DNA of 26,957 nucleotides from Lingula anatina (lineage: Eukaryota; Brachiopoda; Lingulata; Lingulida; Lingulidae): positions 63,543 to 90,499 of the forward strand of contig NW_019775407.1 of NCBI RefSeq assembly GCF_001039355.2, written 5' to 3'. Of the stretch, positions 9,862-20,513 are shown piece after piece (the stretch's first letter is position 1; each line of letters starts with the position of its first letter). The notes under the pieces were generated by a model that did not search any database, was not told the origin of the DNA, and worked only from the letters and a program-made list of their open reading frames with translations. The position numbers and the translations under genes were made by a program.

Positions 9862-10176
9862 TCACTTGATGTTGGTTAACATGAGGCATTCAAACAGCCT
9901 TCTCCACAACATAATTTTCGATTGTATCCCTGCCTCATGGCAAAGCCCATATACCAAAGGACTGAAGTGATATATGCACAACTTCCAACTGTTCGAGCAC
10001 CTACTGTATTTATGATTCCATAGGCTGTACCGGTGGCTAGATGTGTGCCTTGACTGTATTTTGGCTCTGATTAAATTGGTTACATCCTTGCATACATTGA
10101 TTTCAAACTGGCCATCTAGCAGACGCTCATAAGTATAGTGGCTAGCTTGCTTTATCTGGTAAATGTCTGGTAATTA
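9862..10176 (-). pseudogene. Relic of a SWIM zinc-finger, transposon-type protein
   Basis: Read from 10176 down, the minus strand is open for about 100 codons with YQIKQASHYTYE, DGQFEIN and RAKIQSRHTSSHRY. This is the stretch that precedes the SWIM finger in a protein family abundant in mollusc and other invertebrate genomes. The expected finger (GARTVGSCAYITSVLWYM, GFAMRQ) continues in another frame between about 10005 and 9876, so a frameshift lies near 10030. The CxC pair expected before the finger is lost at the break, and the usual CxH is C-A-Y, so zinc binding would be impaired. No upstream exon or promoter was found. The family assignment rests on memory of family consensus patterns. 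A domesticated origin is unlikely given the breaks. Confidence 0.7.
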
Positions 10177-11453
10177 TTTGTAGGTTGGTAGGTTGGTGGT
10201 CTCTTGTTTGAACTATTTACCAAGTCAATAGGTTTTCACTGATCTCCTTGACAACAGAAGCCATTCATAGCATTTTGGAAAAAAACTACATTGCTATTAA
10301 AAATAGTGCTGGTGTGGAAGGTTAAGTCATAAGTAACAAAACTAAGGAGCCTTTTATTTTACTTTTTATGCAAAATAGATTCAAAAGGGGATATTTACAC
10401 AACAATTTTAGTTGTACAAAATGTACTTTCATGCCCATTAGGAGCGGGGTGGGTCAAGCCCACCTTATGTGTAGAGGGTCTCTATAGCATGGGTCTCTAT
10501 ATGAAGTAGGGGCCACCAAAATGCACATCTGCTATTATCATAGATAATATAACTTTGAATATCTGAAGAACATTTTATATTTTATCTAAATTAATCCTAA
10601 ACAATAGGAATATAAATAAAATATACTAACTGTATTTAGACCCCAATTCTAATTCATATTTTCCTTTTTTGACAGCATTCATTACATGAAAATGAATTTT
10701 CTATTTCTGCTTGCAACTGAAAACATTTTACTAATTCTAACCCCTGCTTTTCTTTCAAAGACCTTCGGTTTTTTGGAGTTGTTCTTTTTGTACAAAAGAT
10801 TCACTTTATCTGGCTAGCCATCTTATGTAAGCATGTAGCAGCTACCCCATGGCAGGAATAAACATGGCTGACTGCTAGCATATTGACTGACAATGTCCAT
10901 ATCAGTTTGAGTAGATATCAAGCTCAACCCTAAAACAAGCTGATTTTCAAATTATCTCACCTTATATTCATGTCTTTTCAACCATGAATGATTAGCTTGT
11001 CTTAGGCAGGGGGTCATATAAAAAATGAACATCTTTTATCTTCAATTCATTGTGAGATTCGCCGTTTAAGCAACACTACAGGTAAGAATAAAGCAATCAA
11101 AATATTGATCACAAGCATTGATTGGCCACTTACCTTTCTTTTTTAAACTGGCACATTCTGTACCCAATTACAAAATTTCACAGTTGTCACCTTACTACAT
11201 CTATAGAAATGTAGCAATGTACGTCAGAACTCCTCTTAAACACACATTTTCTTGAATATTTGACAAGGTCATTTTGACATTATTTTTTGATATTTCAAAG
11301 TTACAGTGGATCATAAGAGTGTAAGACCTTAATTTCAATGTTGTATCATTTTTTTCCATTCATTCGCATTTTATTTTTCATGTACAGAGGTGGGCACTTT
11401 TACCCTCTTATCAGCACTCATACATTGGAAAGCATTTCACTTTTGATTTGCCT

Positions 11454-11701
11454 CAGAACTACACACACTGGACAATAGAAGTGTCACCCTTACTGAACCA
11501 ATACTTTGGAAGAGATAAATGACTGTGGAATGATATGATCCTGGTATCATTTTATTAACATCAAATTTCACAAAAAGACCAACTATACAATACCGTGGTA
11601 CAGCGGCTTTATACTCATTAGTCACTTTATAAGTAGCATTATAACTTTGATTACTCTGATTCAGGGGGTGACACTTCTATCGTCCAGTGTGTGTACTTCT
11701 G
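11454..11701. mobile_element. TIR element (MITE), 248 bp
   Basis: About 36 bp at each end are inverted repeats with few mismatches: CAGAACTACACACACTGGAC.. on the left against CAGAAGTACACACACTGGAC.. read back from the right, then ATAGAAGTGTCACCC on both. No coding region and no clear target duplication, so the superfamily is not assigned. Confidence 0.85.
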
Positions 11702-12059
11702 TTGAGCAGTCCAGGAACGTCCCTTTTTCCGAATTTACATAAAAACTGCCCCTGTGGAGCAGTGCGCGAGTTTTTCTTTTTCTCTGATGTAATTTTAATT
11801 TTAATTTTAATAAAAATTATAAATAATAAAAACACAGAAATGTTTTTACATGTAAAGGCTCTCTAACTACTGTGCATGATATAAATATAGGATAATAGTA
11901 ATGTTAGTAAATAAAAGAAAAAAATAAATATAGTGCTACACATTATACAGGAAGTATTTCCTGTAACTCTGGTGATGTTTCCGATGCGCGCCAGTGCAGT
12001 GCAGCAGGAACATCATGCTTTTTTTCTACCTGACCGGAGTATATTTACCTAAGGAAAAT

Positions 12060-14050
12060 TCAGTAGGCAGTGACCTGGCTAGAGTGGTCACCTGATTTGT
12101 GGACATACGGCTAGGAATACATGTATATTTTTATGGAACGTTTGCGCCTCATCGTAAGGTAGGGCTGTATTACCTCTGCATTTACAGATACTTTAATTTT
12201 CGCTACATTTGCGGTTTTCATGTTGAGCTTACGGCATTTCACTGTCTCTATTTCCAATGAATAATTTATCAGTGCAACTAAAGAAAAAAGCATACTCTGA
12301 AAAGTAGTTTAATTTGCTTGTCACCCCCGAATGTGTGAAATGACGATTAATAATATTATTTGAGAAAGATACAGGGGAAGAGAAACAATCTTCACTCTTT
12401 TATTACTTTTTTGGAATCGGTGAATAATCTTTCGCTATTTTCCTGCTGTGGAAGGGGGGCAATGGAATGCCAAATAGACACGCTACATTTGTTTTCTTCT
12501 AATGCAAATGGAAGCAGTAACCTCTGGATCTCTCCATTCTATAAAGCTTATTCACATTTCTTCAGATTTTTTTTCAGATATCTGTTTTATCAACATGAAC
12601 AAAGAAACAACAAAGTTACAACTTAATATCTGCATCCCTTTGACAATACCCTCAATGATTAAAATTCTGCATACCTATCTTGTATTTTTTCTTCCATTAC
12701 ACAATGGCGAAAATTAAGAAAAGACGGGGTATATATTTTTTATTTAATTTTTTCCCTGAAAGCACTTGGATGGCATTGTTGCCTTGATACTCTCTCCATA
12801 CCCACGTGTGGTGACTCTGTATCGATACAGACATACAGTTACACCAACTGTCGTCCGTCGAGACGGACATGTCTCATTTTTCGAAATGATGAAACTCGCA
12901 TAAAATTCAACCGTGTATTCCCCATATGTGCGGGGCTCTTTTCAATATGTGGAGGTGACAGCTTTTCATAGTCTCCATTCTCAATGAATAATTTACCAGT
13001 GCGATAATATTTTCTTTAAGTTAGTTCGATGAAATTGGCACCTACTGTACGGGTGTATGAAATGGCGATTGCTATCACTAGCTGAGAAAGAAAAAGATAG
13101 AACAGGCTTCGCTTTTTAAATCAAATATTTGACATTGATGAATTAGGTTTCTGATTATTTCCCCGGAACATCAGATCCACGAGGGTTGAGGGGGTGCTTG
13201 CTCTTAATCTGAATAAATGGTGTAAAATATAAAATGTTCACCGGTATTTTGTATTTTTTACACCGTGAGTAGTGGCTAGTTATTTAAATATTTCCCCGTA
13301 GGGTCAAAATTTCAATTTTGAGAGAATGGATGGAAATGGTGGGGGAGACTTAGATGAGACTTGGAAGAGTAATGTGTATTATCAATATATTTTACTTTGT
13401 GGTGAGGAGGGAACGTTATATAATCATCTACGGGCAGATCGACCCAGCGGCAAAATGTGCATGTAGAGAGACTGAATTGAAATTGGGGGGAGACGGAGCG
13501 GAAACTTGGACGAGAAATGTATATTATTAGTCCAAGAATAAGATGACATAGAGAAGAGAGAGAGATAAAGGTCTGAGAAAAGTTCAGACTCCGGTTGTTA
13601 TATTCCCCCTCCAATGCCTCAGTGACAAGCGAGATTTCAGGTGAAACCTGTCTAGGGAGTAACATAAACCCTTACACAGCATTAATATAGCTATACCTTC
13701 GTTGAGAGCAGGAGCTGAGAAAGCTGCCTCCAAATGAACAGTCACTATAACTATAACAGTATCTTGGGTATTATCAGTATAATGTAGGCCTACTTTATAG
13801 TGAGGCGAGAAGGTTATATAATCATCTCATATTGAAAATGCAATCATGTATTTTTTGATATAGAGAATTTAAGTGTCATTTGGCTGTGACAATTTTTATC
13901 AACATTGAACTTTATTAATTCCACAACAAAGCTAGGCCTTGTGAATGTTCCAGTACATGGATAATTACTGTTCGATTCTATCATAATCAAAATACTCCAC
14001 ATATCCATGCACATAAATGTCCTAGGTGAATCAGCGATTGAACTGAATCG

Positions 14051-14102
<52 letters not shown>

Positions 14103-14555
14103 TGTGTGGTAACCAGATAGCTCAAACCATTCGGAGCATTTATACACAATTAAATAAATAGATAAATAAATAAATAAACACGTGACTTGTCTCTTTCATC
14201 CAGCGGGGTAATTGCAGAAGGATCTAAAATGTGTACAAGAAGGCGCTGGAAACGGCGGGATACAACGGAAGGTCGGCGAACATAGAGATTACACCAAGTT
14301 TTTGCTCCAGAGAAAAGAGAAGACGCAACAGAAGAGTTATTTGCTTTAACCGGCCTTACTCAAAAATATGTCTTTAAAACACAATTGGTAATATCTTCCC
14401 CTGTTGTTGACAAACATTTGTCTCTTGAAAGCAGACTCAGCCGAATACTCAACAGATGAACAGTATAAGTTAGCTACAGTCGTATGAAGAACATGCAGCA
14501 GATTATTCAGGACCATAAATGGAAAAATTAAAAAATGTGTCAGCAAGTAACCAAA
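12060..14555 (-). repeat. Right arm of the large imperfect inverted repeat
   Basis: Inverted partner of 5397-8590, collinear over its whole length. It is shorter, mainly because it lacks the two left-arm segments at 6364-7018 and 7870-8055. It carries an extra internal duplication: a block with the AATTTCAATT / AGTCTCTC / ATTATATAACG..CCTCACCA landmarks occurs near 13300-13400 and 13420-13520, and related sequence lies near 13780-13830. No convincing gene. Confidence 0.9.
14053..14099. repeat. (TA)n microsatellite in the right arm
   Basis: Uninterrupted AT dinucleotides at the position that is (CA)n in the left arm; flanks match on both sides. Confidence 0.95.
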
Positions 14556-15200
14556 CCAAATCACTTAGGGGCAAAAAATATGCGACAGAAACAAAGCTAT
14601 CAAATATATTTGGAAATTAAAAGAAAGTAACACTCAGTATGACATTAGGTGGGACACCATAAAAAAATCAGCAACACAAAGGAGAAACCAGCACCTATGC
14701 AACCTTTGCCTGGACAAAAATAACTGTTACTTATGCTTACGCCAGATACTCTGAATGAATGAACAGAAATTATGACCATTTGTTTTATTTAAAAAAAAAT
14801 AAAAGAAAATACACGCATATGTATACACCATATCTTTCGCTGAAAAGGGGGTAGTGAATTTTGCCTCAGAAAATTGTTCTGCTTTAAACATATCTACATG
14901 TAATAAGCACATTATATGCCTTTGTTAAAAATCTGCTTACTTTCTGTTCAACAAGGCTGTATATGTATGTTTCCCATGCTTGTTATGACAAATTTTCCTG
15001 GTGAACTAAAATCAAGAAAGTATAAAGGTTTTGCATTGTACAACATCCATGAATATATTCTGCTTTAAAATCCAATAAAGCGACTGTCACAATTTGCTGA
15101 GTTGTGGTTATGACGCCCGTATTTGATTGAATGTGTCATTCGTGAAAAGCACCATTCTGCGCAAGCAACACAAATGCATGCGACAGCAGCCGCACCCGTC
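14556..15200. other. Intergenic, no gene seen
   Basis: AT-rich sequence between the inverted repeat and the promoter of the next gene. No EF-hand remnant is visible here, although one would be expected if the inverted repeat had simply inserted into EF-hand unit 2. Confidence 0.5.
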
Positions 15201-15208
15201 ACGCCTGG

Positions 15209-15217
15209 TATATAAAC
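15209..15217 (+). promoter_or_regulatory. TATA box of the zincin-like gene
   Basis: TATATAAAC in a locally GC-richer stretch, about 120 bp upstream of the ATG at 15332. Transcription would be expected to start near 15240, giving a 5' UTR of about 90 bp. Confidence 0.65.
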
Positions 15218-15331
15218 AAGCATATTACGGCCTTTGCCTTTGCTGTTTTGCTGAGTCTGAATTTTAACACACCAGAGTTCTTCGTAAGCTTTCGTTAACC
15301 TTTAAAGCTGATTTGAAACCAATTTGAAAGT

Positions 15332-15410
15332 ATGAAAACTAGTACTTGGGAAATCCGTTTATCCTTGACTCTCCTTGCCGTGATCGTATTTGGCCACGGT
15401 GGCGTTTTAG
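15332..15410 (+). CDS. Zincin-like gene, exon 1 (signal peptide)
   Basis: ATG to the donor TTTTAG|GTAAGTG, a consensus donor. Encodes the signal peptide and ends in phase 1. Confidence 0.8.
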
Positions 15411-18400
15411 GTAAGTGAAGATTATCGCTACTGTTTTTATTTATTACCAGCTTAAAGTTGACCAACTAAACTTTGGCAAATTTTATATTGGCTATTTTGG
15501 TGGAGGGTTATAGCGACACATAAGACTGCCTTTTTGTAGTACGTCCAGTTCGTGGTAAAGGAACTCAATCTTTCCCACAAAGGAATACACTCTGACTGGC
15601 AAAGAACTTTTGAATAATTAGCTCAGGCTAAATAGACCATTTCGGGAGTGAACTTGAACAAAATTGCAACATAATTCTTTTTTATTTTCTTTTTCCATCA
15701 TGCACTTCCTTGAAGTCTCTAAAACATCTCGATAAAAGTCCTAGCCAATCAGGGCATGGGAATAAAGTTAAACAAAGGGTTTTCCAAATATCTGTGCTCA
15801 GTAGAGATTGCTTTTCAGGGGATCAAGGCTAGCTTGGAATCTCCACGATATTTATTGCCTATTTTGACAGCCATAGTAACTTGGTGTGTTTTTGTTATTA
15901 CTGTAGTCAATGGAGAGAGACAGTTTGTAATGGAAACAAACTTTATTGTATTTTTAAATCGCTGCAGTGGCCGTGCAGACATAAAATCGTTGAAGAAGTT
16001 AGCAGCTGTAACTTTAAGTTAGGAAAATACGAAGGCCATCCTTATTTAAGTAGAATCGATATATACTGACAGTCAATGAAAACGCATCATTTATTTATCA
16101 AATAATATTTTCTTAAGTTCCTTTGGCACATTAAGAAAATAACAGTTTTCGTGTGAAATATGTAAAATACGAAATAGTGGTCAGCCCACTCTCTTATGAC
16201 CAAGCAAGTGCATTTGTACTCGTTTATATGGTTGGAAACGATTCTCGGTAAAAAAGTACAAGAAAGTATTCTGATGCGTTTTCATTGACTGTCAGTATAT
16301 GTTATACAGGCATACAGTTAGAGTGGATTTTATATGCGTTGTTTTGCGTCAGTGTTCGAGGTCAAATTTGTGAATTTTACAGATATTGTACTTTTTTAAA
16401 TAATAAATTCTTAAGATGAGCTGGAGAAGTAACTCAGACCAAGTGTCCCCTGTGATACATGGTCGTGAAATCACCACTGTGACACTATACAGAAATCCAT
16501 TTTAACAAGCTGTCTTGTTCATTTGTCAACTATGGATAAAATAATAATAATGGACATTGAAACACTTTTATTCAGCAATCGAAAACAACTGCGTTTTGAC
16601 ACATGTCAATATGCAAACAGTCATTCATTGTCTCTAATTACATGTATAGAGATTTTAAACAGTCTTATGAGGTCATTAATCACTGTCTTTGAGGCATTCA
16701 CGTGTCCTCTATCACAGAAGTAAATGAGTTCAAAACTTCAGAATATTTTACATATAATCAATACACATAATCCTCTTGAAAATCCAGTCAGTTCATCTGG
16801 GTCTTTCATTGATGTTCAAAAAGTTTGAAACAAAAATTTCTAAAATTGTGTTTTTCTTGTCTTTTCATCTATGATTTGGTTATATAAGACAATTGATACT
16901 AACGATATTTTACTGGACTTGGCGGAGATGTTCGCTCTCTGAGTGGTTTTCTACTTGGCCCCAAGACGAGTAAGATTATATGGCCAAAAACACACAAATA
17001 ACACTGAGCAAAATTTCAGGAGAAAACTGAAGGGTATGTGACAAGAAAGTACATGTAACCAATTAAAAAAGTATATATATATATTCTAATTGTTTAAAAA
17101 TCACATGACTGGTCAAATTTACTTATTATAAAGAGTAGGGTATTGTAACTTACCAATTAAAAGCCTTCAATTTTACCTCAGGTATAGAAATATCTATATT
17201 TATTCTAGGTGCCCTTGACTGGGTGGAAGTTAAGGCCGACGAGGCTACCAAGACCTATCATGTGACGCTGTCCGTTCAATGTAAACACCCAGTGAGTCAA
17301 TTGGGCAGGCCAAATCCAAATCCTAAGTCGAATCCAACAGGTATCACATTCGATGATATGTGCCAAATATGTTTGGGTGGAATGGCAAAATATTGGTCTA
17401 GATCTATTGGGGATTGGAAAGTGAGCGTAAAAGCCGTACATAAAACCAGAGGCTTTAGAAAGGAGTTTGAGGTATGTTTGGCGTAAAACTGGCTGTAAAA
17501 GCTGCTGGGAACTCAGGGTTTTTCTGGTTTACTCAATTTACGAAAAGCACACATGTACAAATTCAACAGACTTTAAAATTTTAATAAGAATCCAAGACCT
17601 TTAAATGAATCTATTCGCAGTCTGCTCCAAATTGGCCATTGTCACTCTGTCCAACTGGTTTTCTAAAATATACTGGTACTGGAAATAGTATTAATCCATT
17701 AAATGGATTAAACCTGCATTTCACTCTGTAGAAAAAAACATTCAAAAGAGTTCTAAAATCGGCAAGATTTGCAAGCGTGTGTTGAAAGCCCCTTTTTCAA
17801 AATGGAAAAGATGAAAATGGGATGTTTATCTTACATTAAATGAAAATGACGAAGGAGAAAGAAAAGGAATTAAACACAGTAAACGAGGAGGAGGGAGGAA
17901 AGGAGGAGAGGGAGGGGAGGAGGAGGAGGAAGCAAGGTCCCCATAGGAGAGAATTAACGAAATAGTGGGATTAGGTCGCCCATGAAAACAATATACACAT
18001 TTCACATCAGTTCAACGGTACTGAAAAACGCATAAGCTACCAGCCCCGACTCGTGTCAACAATGGAGAGAGCATTTTCTTTTTGTTTTATTGGACTAATA
18101 TGACTGTCAGTAGAATGTGTCAACAAATGTTGGAACTTAAACCGAATTGCTTCAGATGGCACAATACATGAAAACATTGTTTATATAAATACGAAATGAA
18201 CACATGCTACGTTGTTTAGAATGCATTATACATAGACAGCTAGTTTCAGAGGGTGGAGGGAAAATAAACGTTCTAACAGATTATTCATATTTTGTCTGAA
18301 CTGGTATTTTGATTGGAATACCATATCGGCCACGTGCACCAATATATATTGTATATTGATCTCTGTTTTCATAGAAATTTACAAGGGCCTAGTGTCGTCG

Positions 18401-20469
18401 GTCATTCTTGATATTATTATTATTGTAATTAATAGGGTCACGGGGTTTGCTGAAGCTCCTATTGTTCTCGTATTTGTAATTTTCCGATTCATCATCCTCC
18501 GTCTCTGTAGCCGACGCGTTGGAAGTTTCACCGCTTTCTGAGTCGCTGTCCTCCGACTCTGTGTTTGACATCTCGGTTTGCTCCGACCCTCCGTTCCTCG
18601 CCGATTCTATGCTATCGGACACATCAGGATCGGTATAGTATTCGATATTCCTGCCATGCGTAGACAAACCTTTATAAATTAGCGGGGACTCTGTATATTC
18701 TGAATCCGACGCATACCGTTGTAATAAGGGAGTCCCCTTCCCTGTCTACTATGAGATTGTTCACTTCGGGATCAAAGAAATTGTCATCTTGAATATTGGA
18801 AGAAATACCCTGGTGAAACGTAATAAAGCCTCGACCAGCATGACTTCGTATAAACGTTGTCGTATGTCGTAACATGTCGTAACACCAAATTATCTTCTGT
18901 GGGCGCGGTGAAATCATTGCTTGGGCGTATGCAATCAATCGTTTCACAAAAAACCGATTTTCCACTGCCAGTCGGACCGGTTACCATGGCAGTAAATGGG
19001 GCTATGAGTGGTCCACACTCACTACCAGCCTGGAGATGAACTTGAGCTTTCTCCTGGTGTACATTCATTATGTGTCTTTCCAAGTTGTCCTTTCTGGAGA
19101 AGGTTTTTGCGCACTCTGAACACTCCAGCATCTTGTGAAAGAATGAGAAGTAAGGCAGAGGAGTAAGCTATTTATAGTTAAGAAGAGTTTGTTCTTCTCC
19201 TTCTCCTCCCTCTCCTCCTCCCTCCCTCCTCCCTCTCCTCCTCCTCCTCCTTTCCTCCCTCCTCCGCCTCCTCGTTTACTGTGTTTAATTTCTTTTCTTG
19301 CCGATTTTAGAACTCTTTTGAATGTTTTTTTTCTACAGAGTGAAATGCAGGTTTAATCCATTTAATGGTCATACTAGCGAGCAAGTGCAAATTTGCTGGG
19401 CACCAAACAATTTCTGTTCAGCCAAATTATTTCTACATCAGTTGTTTTACGAGCTAACACTATAGCACTACCATAATATTAGCTGCTCATAGTGTCATAC
19501 ATTTAGTGCTGACCACTGTACATTCAACTATATTCAAATACAGTAATAAGGCGGATTCAATCTACTGTACTAAGTATTTGCGAAGCACTCACTATCATAA
19601 TACTCTAAGTATTTGGCTTGCAAACCTCTCTCTTTGTGAATTGCAATAGTCTCACCTGACTGTAAGCGGACCCCTGTTTGTTTATCTTTGCGTAACGCAT
19701 TCAACTAAAGCCGCGTGTCACCTCTTTTTGGATCAATAAAAATACTCATCATTGCATCTTTTTGTTCTCCTTAATTCAATAAAAACACTGTTCAGTGTAT
19801 TCAAATAGACACTTACCTTTTGAATCTTGTGTATACGCCCGACATATTGTGAATAGCTACGCAAACATCATATCTGTCGGTTTGTTTACATGTACTTTTG
19901 TTTATCTCATTCGTCTCTTATTTCGTAAGTAATACAGTGATAAACGATACCGCATCTTTTCTCTTTTTTGATAAGCCTCCGCCTGATACATTTCTACTCA
20001 AATTTTTTTCAAATTTAGAAAAACCATGTCACAGTTATATTTTAGAAAAAAATAAATCATCATTTGAAAATTATAGAAAAAAATTAATGTCCATGTCGGA
20101 CCATTTAATCCACACATTTCAGAAATTTTACAGTCCTGAACAAAACTTACTAGCCACGGGCGTAAGACTAGTGGTTTAAGTCGCCGACTGCTGTTTGCGT
20201 ATGAACTTTTGATTTTTGACAGGTGCATTACCGAAAAATTGACAGCGTTTTCCACAGCTGTAACAGACTACCTATGAAGATGATTTATCCGGGACTTAGT
20301 TCTGCAAATAAAGCCAAAAATATCTTTGAATATGTGTGTGCCCACCAGATCGGTCATTACTTCCTCTACGACGCTCATGGACCAGACTTCAGTTGGGGAC
20401 ACAAAGGTATTTACCACAAAAAAAAAAGAAAAGAAAAGAAAGAAAGAAAGAAAGAAAGAAAGAAAAGAA

Positions 20470-20513
<44 letters not shown>

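Larger units (their letters stand above)
8591..12059. other. Spacer between the inverted-repeat arms
   Basis: About 3.5 kb of AT-rich single-copy-looking DNA. It holds a 17-base G run (9073-9089), the SWIM-domain relic (9862-10176) and a TIR element (11454-11701). The remaining open frames are short and carry no motif I recognise. Confidence 0.6.
17696..19368. mobile_element. 1.67-kb TIR element nested in intron 2 of the zincin-like gene
   Basis: The ends match in inverted orientation: CCATTAAATGGATTAAACC at 17696 and its complement ending at 19368. The match runs on through ATTTCACTCTGTAGAAAAAA, ACATTCAAAAGAGTTC and TAAAATCGGCAAGA, then AATTAAACACAGTAAACGAGGAGG and a GGA-rich tract. The left end has about 100 bp extra (17768-17866) inside its TIR. 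TIRs are about 180 bp. Between them lies a minus-strand coding relic (18389-19131). No target duplication could be defined. Confidence 0.8.

Noticed and set aside
13312-13665. 117-codon minus-strand frame in the right arm
   Set aside because: The homologous left-arm sequence does not preserve the frame; composition is that of repeat DNA.
17205-17441. 78-codon minus-strand frame
   Set aside because: Antisense shadow of exon 2 of the zincin-like gene, which has better splice sites and motif continuity.
18356-18541. Hydrophobic plus-strand frame resembling a membrane protein
   Set aside because: Antisense of the acidic tail of the C2H2/ATPase relic; Ser/Asp/Glu codons read backwards give Val/Ile/Leu.
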